From contig CALKHR010000154.1 in NCBI GenBank assembly GCA_937988885.1, positions 48,752 to 112,751 of the forward strand: a stretch of DNA of 64,000 nucleotides, given 5' to 3'. This DNA comes from an uncultured Roseiflexaceae bacterium (lineage in GTDB: Bacteria > Chloroflexota > Chloroflexia > Chloroflexales > Roseiflexaceae). A program made the translations under genes and the position numbers. The notes under the pieces are model-generated. The model ran no database searches and was not told the DNA's origin. It saw only the letters and a list, made by a program, of their open reading frames with translations. Below, piece by piece: positions 41,310 through 49,411 of this stretch (positions are counted from its first letter, which is position 1; the number at the start of each line of letters is the position of its first letter).

Positions 41310-42374
41310 CTAGGCAGCGTACAGATCCGACACAAGCACCGCCGCACCGTCCTGCGCAGCCGAACGGTACGCGGCATCCAACAACTCAACCGTGCGCCAG
41401 CCGACCACGCCATCGGAGCCGGGCTTGGTGCGGCCCAGCACAACATCGGCCAAGTTTTGCGCGGTGGCGAAACGGGGGTAGGCGGCGTCGGGGTCGCTGA
41501 GTAGGGGCAGTTGCTCCGGCTCCTGGTCTTTGCGGTGAATCACGGTCGTATTGGTCACGAGATCGAGATCGACAGCGCCGTGCTCACAGTGCACCTGCAG
41601 GTCGAGTTTGCGGTGAATACCGTTGCCCGTCCCGCTCACCACGCCCAACGCGCCGCCCTCGAACTCCACCGTCATCGCATCGACAAGGTCGAGCGCCAGG
41701 CCGTGGTTGTTCATAAGGCCCAGCACCCGCCGGGCGCGCAGCCCCGTGATGAAGAACAGCAAGCCCGCCGAATGCGTGATCTGCAAGTGGCCCATGCCGC
41801 CGCCAGAGAGGTGCGGCTGACTATAGACTGCGCCAGGGCCGTGCACAACGTAGCGATTCGGCGTCTCGCTGCCGTCGTGGCCGCTGAGTAGTTCAAAGAT
41901 ATACGAACTGAACATACACGTGACGTACTGCACCTTGCCGAGCGCACCGGAGGTGATCAACTCGCGCACCTGCAATACGTGCGGGTTGAAGTGCCAGGGG
42001 TAGCCCGAGATCAGCGCGACGTTCTTCGCTTGAGCCAATTCCACCAATTCGCGGGCCTCAGCGGCGTAGAGCGTCATGGGTTTCTCGACCATCACGTGCA
42101 AGCCGTGGGCGAGGCTGTCGCGCGCCAGTGCGTAGTGCGTGGCGTGCGGGGTCGCCACCACCACACCATCGAGCTGCTCGTTCGCGAACATCTCGTGGTG
42201 ATCCAGATATGTGCGGGTAATTCCATAAGCCGTGGCGGCAGCCTGGAGGCGAGCGGGATCACGATCGCAAAGTGCGACCAATTCGGTATCGGGATGTTGT
42301 TGGAGTGCGGGGATGTGCGTGTACGTGGACCACCAACCTGCGCCAATCACGGCGATACGTGCCTGCTTCGGCAT
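41310..42374 (-). CDS. Gfo/Idh/MocA-family oxidoreductase
   Basis: A 354-residue NAD(P)-dependent sugar or sugar-acid dehydrogenase. The N-terminal Rossmann motif is IAVIGAGWWSTYTHIPAL, followed by VALCDRDPARLQAAA, VVVATPHATHYALA and MVEKPMTL, with the conserved catalytic Lys of EKP. ATG at 42374 has AGAGG six to seven bases upstream; an open frame continues 93 codons further but lacks similarity. It is first in a two-gene operon with the rhamnonate-dehydratase-like enzyme, consistent with oxidation followed by dehydration of one sugar. Substrate unknown. Confidence 0.9.
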   Translation of the reverse strand: MPKQARIAVIGAGWWSTYTHIPALQQHPDTELVALCDRDPARLQAAATAYGITRTYLDHHEMFANEQLDGVVVATPHATHYALARDSLAHGLHVMVEKPMTLYAAEARELVELAQAKNVALISGYPWHFNPHVLQVRELITSGALGKVQYVTCMFSSYIFELLSGHDGSETPNRYVVHGPGAVYSQPHLSGGGMGHLQITHSAGLLFFITGLRARRVLGLMNNHGLALDLVDAMTVEFEGGALGVVSGTGNGIHRKLDLQVHCEHGAVDLDLVTNTTVIHRKDQEPEQLPLLSDPDAAYPRFATAQNLADVVLGRTKPGSDGVVGWRTVELLDAAYRSAAQDGAAVLVSDLYAA

Positions 42375-43010
42375 GCGTTTCCTCTCTGAGATTCGATTTG
42401 CGTCACCACCGACGGGCGGACACCACAAGAACTCAAGGGGTAGAGGGACGTACCGCGTGGGCCAAAACCCAGCGGCATGCATCAAAACGTTGCTCGACCA
42501 GACGAACGTTGGGACAGCGGCACCGCGTTTCAAGCAGCCCACAGAGGCGGTGCGCTTGCGGATGTACGGGATACAAACGGCATACAGCTGCTTGAGGCAT
42601 CGGGACTTCCACGTATCGAGAAGAAGCGTGTACCTAATTATACACAACCGCAAATCATCGGAGATCGGTACTATTCCCGATATTGTTCAGGCGATCATTG
42701 CCAATGCTGTTGGAAAGCGGCAAAAAGCGGAATCGAACGAGACGTTGGTATTAACTGAAAGAGGGATGGCCACAGCAAGCATATCTTTGCACGTGATAAG
42801 TCATATTTGCTATCATGCCATCGGGCATGCTTGTGGCACAATATATGATGGGCATAGACCATCCAAGCTTGGGTAGAGTGTTGGGCAGTGCAACAAGTAC
42901 TACAATCTCGTAGTCAGATACTGCATATACATCTCTCAAATCTGTGCTACCATAGGGGTGCGGCACAGAGGCCGCCTAAGTGATCATAACATGCGGAAGG
43001 ATACATAACC
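42375..43010. other. Intergenic region between divergent genes
   Basis: About 635 bases with several short frames of no similarity. It should contain the promoters of the oxidoreductase operon and of the aspartase gene. A small stem, CATGCC ATC GGGCATG, is seen near 42815-42830. No gene or operator could be supported. Confidence 0.4.
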
Positions 43011-44435
43011 ATGACCCAGGACTACCGCATCGAAAAAGACTCGCTTGGCGAGATGCAAGTACCAGCCAACGCGCTCTATGGTGCACAGACCCAGCGCGCC
43101 GTGCTGAACTTCCCGATCAGCGGTATGCGGCCCTACCCAGCGTTTGTATGGGCACAAGTAATGATTAAGCGGGCAGCGGCAGAAGTCAATCGCGACCTCG
43201 GTCTGCTCGATGCCCGAATAGCGAATGCCATTGTGCAAGCTGCGGAAGAGATCCTCAACGGGCAGTGGGCCGATCAATTCGTGGTCGATCCATTCCAGGC
43301 GGGTGCTGGCACCAGCCACAATATGAACGCCAATGAGGTGATCGCCAATCGCGCGAACCAGATCCTTGGCTACAGCCTGAGCGATCCCAAGAAAGAAGTC
43401 AGCCCCAACGATCACGTCAACATGGCGCAGAGCACCAACGACACCATCCCGACCGCCATTCGGTTGGGCTGTCTGTGGCGCTTGGGCGAACTGTTGGAGG
43501 CTATCGATAAACTCGGCGATGCGTTGGCCGCCAAGAGCCGGGAGTTCGACGATGTGGTGAAGTCGGGCCGCACCCACTTGCAGGATGCCGTGCCCGTGCG
43601 GCTCGGCCAGGAGTTCGGTGCCTACGCCCGCGCCATCGCCAACGACCGCGAGCGCATTGCGGCAGCGGGTGAGCGCTTGGCCCGCTTGGGCATCGGCGGC
43701 ACGGCCACCGGCACCGGCCTGAACGCCCACCCCGAGTATCACGCTCGCATGGTGCAGCGGCTCTCCGAGCTGACGGGCTTTGAGCTCACCTCGGCAGGCA
43801 ACCTGTTCGAGGCGATGCAAAGCATGGCCGATCCCGCTGACTTCTCGGCCTCGATGCGCACGCTCTGCATCACGCTGACCCGCATCGCCAACGACTTCCG
43901 CCTGCTCTCCTCGGGTCCGGCCACCGGCCTCGACGAGATCCGGCTGCCAGCCGTGCAGCCAGGCTCCAGCATCATGCCCGGCAAGGTCAACCCCGTGCTG
44001 GCCGAGATGCTGAACATGGCCTCGTTCCACGTACAAGGCTGCGACTTGACCGTCTCGTTGGCCGCGCAGGCTGGTCAGCTCGAACTGAACGTGATGATGC
44101 CGATCATCGCGCATAACCTGTTCGAGATGATGCACGTGCTGATCGGCGCGATCAACGCCTTCACCGAGAAGTGTGTGGTCGGCGTCACTGCCAACCGCGA
44201 GAAGGCCAGCGGCTGGCTCGCCAAGAACGCCATTCTGGTGACCGCGCTCAACCCCGTGATCGGCTACCTGAACGGCGCCGCCGTGGCGAAGGAAGCGATG
44301 GCGACCGGTAAGACGATCAAGGAAGTGGTGATCGAGAAGGGGCTGCTCCCAGCCGAAGAGATCGATAAGCTGCTCGATGTCTATAAGATGACCGAAGGTG
44401 GCATCCAGAGCGGCGGCGGTGGCGGTGGAGGCTAA
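43011..44435 (+). CDS. Aspartate ammonia-lyase / class II fumarase family enzyme
   Basis: A 474-residue member of the aspartase/fumarase superfamily: YGAQTQRAVLNFPISG at the start, FQAGAGTSHNMNANEVIANRA, NDHVNMAQSTNDTIPTA, KSGRTHLQDAVPVRLGQE, and the flexible catalytic loop GSSIMPGKVNPVLAEM. GTSxNMN, STND and SSGPATGLDEIRLP resemble AspA, while MPGKVNP is the fumarase wording, so aspartase is favoured but not certain. The protein ends in seven glycines after IQSGG, encoded by a GGC/GGT run. GGAAGGA stands nine bases before ATG at 43011. It is monocistronic. Confidence 0.88.
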   Translation: MTQDYRIEKDSLGEMQVPANALYGAQTQRAVLNFPISGMRPYPAFVWAQVMIKRAAAEVNRDLGLLDARIANAIVQAAEEILNGQWADQFVVDPFQAGAGTSHNMNANEVIANRANQILGYSLSDPKKEVSPNDHVNMAQSTNDTIPTAIRLGCLWRLGELLEAIDKLGDALAAKSREFDDVVKSGRTHLQDAVPVRLGQEFGAYARAIANDRERIAAAGERLARLGIGGTATGTGLNAHPEYHARMVQRLSELTGFELTSAGNLFEAMQSMADPADFSASMRTLCITLTRIANDFRLLSSGPATGLDEIRLPAVQPGSSIMPGKVNPVLAEMLNMASFHVQGCDLTVSLAAQAGQLELNVMMPIIAHNLFEMMHVLIGAINAFTEKCVVGVTANREKASGWLAKNAILVTALNPVIGYLNGAAVAKEAMATGKTIKEVVIEKGLLPAEEIDKLLDVYKMTEGGIQSGGGGGGG

Positions 44436-44469
44436 TTGAAACGCGCCACCAGCATAATCAATAACCTTT

Positions 44470-46554
44470 GTGGTGTCATATTCATTCATTCGGAATGATA
44501 GATTGCTATCGGTGGTAAAGCGCATCCAACAATTTGGTCGTCGGCTGATAGACTGCGCGCCCTATCCGCTTGCACTTCAGGGTTTGGTCTCGCTCGTGCT
44601 GCTAGCCGCAGTGCCTAGTGCACTGAGCGAGACCCCCAACTTGCTGTTCTCTCGAATCGCTCTCCTATGCCTGCTGATCGGCATCCATATCCTCGCCGCT
44701 TGGCTGGTTCCCGTCCGTAAACTCAAGTTTTGGTGGCAACTGATCTACCTCGCCCTGCAGGTCGGCCTCGCCTCGCTGAGCTATGCAATTGTTCCATACC
44801 CATTGATAGGTTATGTCTATGTGGCGATCGTGCTGCAGGCGATCTACTTGTTCAGGCCGCTGGTCTGGATTCTGTTCGCCTGCTCGGTGTACGGGCTGTG
44901 GAGCGGCTCGTTGATGATCGCATCGACGAACCTGTTCGAATGGCTCTATGCGAATCTCGCACTGGCCTTCCCCGTCACCTGTATCCTGATCGCAGCCGTG
45001 CTGTATGCGCGACAACACCATCGGCACGAGCAGGTGCAGACCGAACTGCGCCAGCAGCAGAACCGCTACGAAGCGCTGCTCGCACGCCTCGACGATGCCG
45101 AGCAGGACGCAGCGCTCGCCGAGCGCCATCGCCTTGCGCAGACCATTACGAGCGAGATCTCATCGGCGCTCGCACAGGTTGAGCAGAGCATCTCGCACAC
45201 CATCGCGCAGGCCCAACAGAACCTGGTCCGCATCGAATTGCCGATCGAGCAGACCCGTGCCATTGCCGCCAACGCGCTCGATCATATGCGTGCAGCCGTC
45301 TCGACGTTGCGTCACGGACTGCGCGAAGATACACCACCCGAAACGCCGAATCCGCCCACTCTGCCGCCAACAGAGTTGATGACGATTCGCTCGCAACGCA
45401 CATTAACGTGGGTGCTCCCGCTTGTCTTCACCCTGATCGCGTTGCCCTTGATGTTGCTGCAAGAGACGCTCTCGCCGCTGCCTGTGCTGCTGTTCATCCT
45501 GTGCAGCGCCGTGTTGCTCGGCGGCTATGTCTTCACCCAGCGCATTCACCACCCGCTGTTGGTGCGGTTGGGGCTCACCAGTCAGGCCGCAGCCGTGTTG
45601 GGCATGGTGTTCGCCACCCAAACGGTCCCGTTGATGCTGGGGCTGTTGCTCGTGCTCTGGCAGATGGCGATGCGCTTGCCCGTCGCGCAGTTGATCACCT
45701 TTTTGGTGGGGGTGCCGACCTTGCTGGGCTTGGCGTTCACGCCGATCGCGCCAACATCGCTCGTCGATAGCACCACATTGCTGATCTTCTGCTTGACGTG
45801 TATCGCGGTCGGCGGCCTGATTGCGACGGCTCGCAGCCTGCTCAACCGTGGCAAAAACGCGGGCGAACAACTGGCACAACTCACCGATGTCACCAGCGAG
45901 CTTGAACAGCAGTTGCAGCAGACCCGCGCCCTAGCGGTGGCCGTGGAGCGCACGCGCCTCGCCCGCGAGATTCACGATGACATTGGGCATCGGCTTGTGC
46001 TGCTGAACCTGCAACTGCAACTCGTTGAAGATCTGATTATCGAAGATCCTGAAGCAGCGCTCGAACAACTCTGCTCCACTCGCGAACAACTCCGCGAAGC
46101 GTGGTCGAGCATGATCTCCACCACCGACGCGGTATTGGCGCTGACGAGCGACACACTGCCCGCCGCGCTCGAACGGCTGATCAATCACTGTCAATCGCTG
46201 ACGCCCATCACCATTTCCCTCAAAATCAATGGTGATCTGTCGCAGATCGATCAGCCAACCGCCTGCACGATCTATCGAGCGGTGCAGGAAGGGCTCACCA
46301 ATATGTGCAAATATGCCAATGCCAAACAGGCGCAGGTGCATATCTATGGCGGCGAAGGCGCGATCCAAGTGCGTGTGCGCGACGATGGCGATGGCAATTG
46401 GCATACGTCTGCAACGGAGCAGGTAGCTTCCGGTGGACAATTTGGCTTGATGGGCCTCCGCGAACGAGCCGAATTACTCGGCGGTGAGTTAAGGGCTGGG
46501 CCACATCCCGAGGGAGGTTTCTTGTTGCTGATGACCCTCCCTGCCACGAACTAG
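44470..46554 (+). CDS. NarL-type membrane histidine kinase with apparent internal duplication
   Basis: 694 residues (GTG start at 44470, weakly supported). First membrane block about 33-180, then a coiled coil and ERHRLAQTITSEIS (218-231); second membrane block about 312-452, then ERTRLAREIHDDIGHRL with phospho-His502. The two blocks align in order, and the first DHp-like helix has Thr227 where His502 stands, so it looks like a duplicated sensor-DHp unit with the first copy inactivated. The C-terminal ATPase has VQEGLTNMCKYA (N box), VRDDGDGN and FGLMGLRERAELLGG. No extracytoplasmic sensor domain. The response regulator and a desaturase follow, as in DesK/DesR. Confidence 0.87.
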   Translation: MVSYSFIRNDRLLSVVKRIQQFGRRLIDCAPYPLALQGLVSLVLLAAVPSALSETPNLLFSRIALLCLLIGIHILAAWLVPVRKLKFWWQLIYLALQVGLASLSYAIVPYPLIGYVYVAIVLQAIYLFRPLVWILFACSVYGLWSGSLMIASTNLFEWLYANLALAFPVTCILIAAVLYARQHHRHEQVQTELRQQQNRYEALLARLDDAEQDAALAERHRLAQTITSEISSALAQVEQSISHTIAQAQQNLVRIELPIEQTRAIAANALDHMRAAVSTLRHGLREDTPPETPNPPTLPPTELMTIRSQRTLTWVLPLVFTLIALPLMLLQETLSPLPVLLFILCSAVLLGGYVFTQRIHHPLLVRLGLTSQAAAVLGMVFATQTVPLMLGLLLVLWQMAMRLPVAQLITFLVGVPTLLGLAFTPIAPTSLVDSTTLLIFCLTCIAVGGLIATARSLLNRGKNAGEQLAQLTDVTSELEQQLQQTRALAVAVERTRLAREIHDDIGHRLVLLNLQLQLVEDLIIEDPEAALEQLCSTREQLREAWSSMISTTDAVLALTSDTLPAALERLINHCQSLTPITISLKINGDLSQIDQPTACTIYRAVQEGLTNMCKYANAKQAQVHIYGGEGAIQVRVRDDGDGNWHTSATEQVASGGQFGLMGLRERAELLGGELRAGPHPEGGFLLLMTLPATN

Positions 46555-46639
46555 TACATTTGCCTAAAGCCTGTACCCAGCCTGTATTCAACTCGAAGGT
46601 GGCATCACGCACCTTCTCGCATACAAAGAGAGTCCTGCC

Positions 46640-47341
46640 ATGACACCAAAGATCCGCGTTCTGATCGTTGATGATCAGTCCCTCATACGAATTGGCATCC
46701 AGACTCTCCTGAACCGTAAGCCCGATATCGAAGTCGTTGGTCAAGCGAGCGACGGTGAGGAGGCGATCCAAAAAGTTGCGGAACTCGACCCCGATGTGGT
46801 GCTGATGGATATTCGGATGCCCAAGCTCGATGGAGTGGAGGCCACGCGCCGCCTGACAGCGCAATACCCCCGCACAGGCATCATCATCCTCACGACGTTT
46901 CAAGACGATGAAAATGTATTTAGCGCCTTGGCCGCTGGAGCGCGCGGCTACCTGCTGAAGGACACCAATCACAAGGAGCTGGCCGAGGCGATTCGCATTG
47001 TGGCAAACGGCGGCGCACTGCTGCATCCCGAAGTCACTGCCCAAGTGATCCGCGAGTTTAGTCGCAGGAATCAGCCGAGCACGCCCTCGCCAGCAACTGC
47101 GCCCACACCCGCGCCCGCTGCAACTCCACCCGCCGATGAGCGGTTGGCTCTGCTCACCGAGCGCGAACTGTCGATACTGCGGCTGCTCGGTCACGGATAC
47201 AGCAATCAGGAGATCAGCCAGCAACTCTCGCTGAGCGTGGGCACCGTCAAGAATCATATCAGCAACATCCTCAGCAAGCTGAATATGCGTGACCGCACTC
47301 AGGCCGGGCTGTTCGCCCAACAGACCCTCCTTCAAGACTAA
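46640..47341 (+). CDS. NarL/FixJ-family response regulator
   Basis: A 233-residue regulator. The receiver has the acidic pocket DD (11-12), phospho-acceptor Asp57 in VLMDIRMP, Thr85 and Lys107. A Pro/Ala/Thr linker (about 148-165) joins it to a LuxR-type helix-turn-helix (LTERELSILRLLGHGYSNQEI, VGTVKNHISNILSKL). It lies 85 bases after the kinase gene, its obvious partner. The desaturase gene and a strong palindrome follow, so the desaturase is a likely target, as DesR controls des in Bacillus subtilis. That link is inferred from position. Confidence 0.93.
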   Translation: MTPKIRVLIVDDQSLIRIGIQTLLNRKPDIEVVGQASDGEEAIQKVAELDPDVVLMDIRMPKLDGVEATRRLTAQYPRTGIIILTTFQDDENVFSALAAGARGYLLKDTNHKELAEAIRIVANGGALLHPEVTAQVIREFSRRNQPSTPSPATAPTPAPAATPPADERLALLTERELSILRLLGHGYSNQEISQQLSLSVGTVKNHISNILSKLNMRDRTQAGLFAQQTLLQD

Positions 47342-47395
47342 CCGCCTCCACTGCATAGCTCTCTACCGTCAACGTCCAACCGTCTATGCCGTCAT

Positions 47396-47421
47396 CGACC
47401 TATGACTGTAGTCATAGGTCG
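47396..47421. promoter_or_regulatory. Perfect 26-bp palindrome upstream of the desaturase gene
   Basis: Two 12-base arms, CGACCTATGACT and AGTCATAGGTCG, flank a GT centre. A weaker half-site pair (GACCTAGCGCGGTC) follows at once. There is no T-run, so an operator for the response regulator encoded just upstream is more likely than a terminator. It lies 136 bases before the desaturase start codon. Confidence 0.65.
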
Positions 47422-47557
47422 CACGACCTAGCGCGGTCATCATCTACCACGAAACATATGACTCACGATTAGCCGCGCGATACTTACGCCAAGCTCCAGC
47501 AGGCACTACACTACGAAGCATAACAAAACATTCCTTAGACTAGCTGGAGATGTAGAA

Positions 47558-48445
47558 ATGGCACTCAATCACAATAGCATCGAGCGGCCACTTGGAGAGA
47601 AAATATTCGTGCTCTTCGGTGTGGTTGCACCCCTGATCGCAACCATTTATGCGATCGTCCTCCTTTGGCAGCGATATGTTAACTGGCTCGACATCACGTT
47701 GATGTTGGTGTTCTATCTCATCTCTGGCTTAGGTATCACCATCGGCTTCCACCGTATGCTCACCCACAAGAGCTTCGAGACATCCAAGTTCGTCAAGGGC
47801 TTGTTCCTGGTGATGGGCTGTATGGCGTGGGAAGGCCCGCCGATCGTGTGGGCTTCGACGCACATCAAGCACCACGCCCACTCCGACGAGGAGGATGATC
47901 CCCATAGCCCATTGGTGAGCCTGTGGCACGCACACATCGGCTGGATGTTCCTCGATGCCTCCGATACCGAGACCTATGGCACGTGGTTGAAGAAAGACCC
48001 CGTTGTCGTGTGGGCCAACCGCACCTGGTGGATCTGGGGCTTGGTCGGGATGATTATCCCTCTGTTGATCGGCGGCTGGACGGGCCTGCTCTGGGGTGGT
48101 TTTGTGCGCGTCTTCATCACGCACCACGTCACCTGGAGTGTGAACTCGATCTGCCACACCTTCGGCAAGCGCCCCTTCGAGACCACCGATGCAAGCCGCA
48201 ACAACTGGCTGATTGGCCTGCTGGCCTTCGGTGAGGGCTGGCACAACAACCACCACGCCTTCCCCCGCTCGGCCTTCCACGGTATGGAGTGGTGGCAGTT
48301 CGACCTCTCGTCGTGGATCATCCGCATGATGGAGAAGGCCAAGTTGGTGTGGAAGGTGCACCGCGTGCGACCACAGGACAAAGAGAAGCGGTTGCGCCAG
48401 GGGATGAAGCGCACGGAGCGCACGGGCAACGCGGCTGCCGACTAA
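47558..48445 (+). CDS. Membrane fatty-acid (acyl-CoA) desaturase
   Basis: A 295-residue di-iron membrane desaturase with the three histidine boxes: HRMLTH (about residue 64), HIKHHAHSDEEDDPHSP and HNNHHAFPRSA. The HxxxxH/HxxHH/HxxHH pattern and length fit delta-9-type acyl desaturases that insert a double bond into membrane lipid acyl chains. GGAG precedes ATG at 47558. Its position after a membrane kinase and a NarL-type regulator suggests control by membrane fluidity or temperature. The C-terminus is basic (residues 265-295). Confidence 0.94.
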   Translation: MALNHNSIERPLGEKIFVLFGVVAPLIATIYAIVLLWQRYVNWLDITLMLVFYLISGLGITIGFHRMLTHKSFETSKFVKGLFLVMGCMAWEGPPIVWASTHIKHHAHSDEEDDPHSPLVSLWHAHIGWMFLDASDTETYGTWLKKDPVVVWANRTWWIWGLVGMIIPLLIGGWTGLLWGGFVRVFITHHVTWSVNSICHTFGKRPFETTDASRNNWLIGLLAFGEGWHNNHHAFPRSAFHGMEWWQFDLSSWIIRMMEKAKLVWKVHRVRPQDKEKRLRQGMKRTERTGNAAAD

Positions 48446-48471
48446 ATCATACACATACTAAAAAACATGAA

Positions 48472-48505
48472 ACGGGAGATTGCTACTGGCAGTCTCCCGT
48501 TTTTG
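48472..48505 (+). terminator. Rho-independent terminator of the desaturase gene
   Basis: An 8-bp perfect stem (ACGGGAGA / TCTCCCGT), partly extendable inward, is followed immediately by TTTTTG. It lies 26 bases past the stop codon. Confidence 0.88.
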
Positions 48506-48516
48506 TATGCCGAGTG

Positions 48517-48721
48517 ATAGCAAATCCGAATGATTACTTACACAAACGGCAAGTGAATGTTATGACGTGATACTGGTTTCAATTGATACCCACATCTCCC
48601 GCAACAGGTGATATCGAGGCGCTGCGCGTAGCAGCGCCTCGATATCACAAAAAGAAGAGAGTACCTTGCTGCCGCAGGCTAATACTGCTTTTAATAACAA
48701 CTGTCTAATCGGATTTAGTAT
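48517..48721 (+). repeat. MITE-like hairpin repeat, copy C (family 1)
   Basis: A 205-bp element with terminal inverted repeats (ATAGCAAATCCGA left; ATACTAAATCCGA read inward from the right). The central hairpin at 48608-48648 has a perfect 18-bp stem, GTGATATCGAGGCGCTGC, with loop GCGTA. The box CCTTGCTGCCGCAGGCTAA follows. The element begins 12 bases after the T-run of the desaturase terminator. Confidence 0.9.
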
Positions 48722-48748
48722 GACACATATAGTGCGATCACAGTGGTA

Positions 48749-49006
48749 TCACGGGTACCACATGAAAAAGCCGAGCAAGCTGATGATCACCACAATCCAA
48801 AACAGGAGCCAAAAGAGTGCTTGTTTTGTGCCCCTATTCCACTCACGTATCTTCGGCGCATGAATCCGCTCAAGCTCTTCTGTGGTTAACTGCACATCCT
48901 CGGGGCGCACCCTTCGCTTGCTCTCGTACAGCGCGCGAGCGTGAACCGACGTACCATCACCATAATCGGGTATATGCTCGACCCAATGCGACATCGGGCG
49001 CATCAC
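48749..49006 (-). CDS. Small single-helix membrane protein
   Basis: An 85-residue protein: a soluble N-terminal two-thirds (VRPEDVQLTTEELERIHAPKIREWNRGTKQ) and one C-terminal membrane helix (ALFWLLFWIVVIISLLGFFMWYP). No family recognised. Its ATG at 49006 overlaps the stop of the upstream small gene by four bases, which supports both as real genes. The N-terminus should face the cytoplasm because of the basic residues before the helix. Confidence 0.65.
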   Translation of the reverse strand: MMRPMSHWVEHIPDYGDGTSVHARALYESKRRVRPEDVQLTTEELERIHAPKIREWNRGTKQALFWLLFWIVVIISLLGFFMWYP

Positions 49007-49266
49007 GCGGGGCGGCGATTTGATGGGAGGCTGCGTAACAGTTTGTTTCGAGGAACAGTATCGACAGGCAGCTCAAGCGTATCGGCAGACCTTCGGATAG
49101 CAGGTTGCACTGATTGCTGACGTATCAATTCTTCGGCGACCGCTTCAAGCAATTCGGAGTATGCCACATCCATTGGCGACTCGAAGCGCACTTTGCGCGT
49201 TACATTGCGGATTTCGCGAAAGTGCTCGAGTGCCTGTGCCAGTTTAGAGGAACGTTCCTCGATCAT
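49003..49266 (-). CDS. Small uncharacterised helical protein
   Basis: 87 residues, mostly helical (LAQALEHFREIRNVTRKVRF, YSELLEAVAEELIRQQ), charged, with no membrane helix and no recognised domain. It is translationally coupled to the small membrane protein through an ATGA overlap, so the two may work together. It starts divergently from gltX, with about 145 bases between. Confidence 0.6.
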   Translation of the reverse strand: MIEERSSKLAQALEHFREIRNVTRKVRFESPMDVAYSELLEAVAEELIRQQSVQPAIRRSADTLELPVDTVPRNKLLRSLPSNRRPA

Positions 49267-49411
49267 CGCAACTACCTTTCGGGAACATCCACTGCTTTAG
49301 CTTCTAGTACGCATATTGATGCGCCAAGTTGCAGCATCTCCATCGAGGGTGTGATCACGAATCTGCCACAATCGCGTATAATGGGGCCAGAAACGCGACT
49401 TGGAGGATACC

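Noticed and set aside
42984..44525. A 513-codon minus-strand frame opposite the aspartase gene
   Set aside because: It mirrors a strongly conserved enzyme gene and reads as low-quality His/Gly/Val-rich sequence without a domain.
47396..47421. The palindrome read as a terminator for the response-regulator gene
   Set aside because: There is no T-run on either side, and the perfect symmetry with a two-base centre would leave no hairpin loop unless inner pairs open; an operator fits better.
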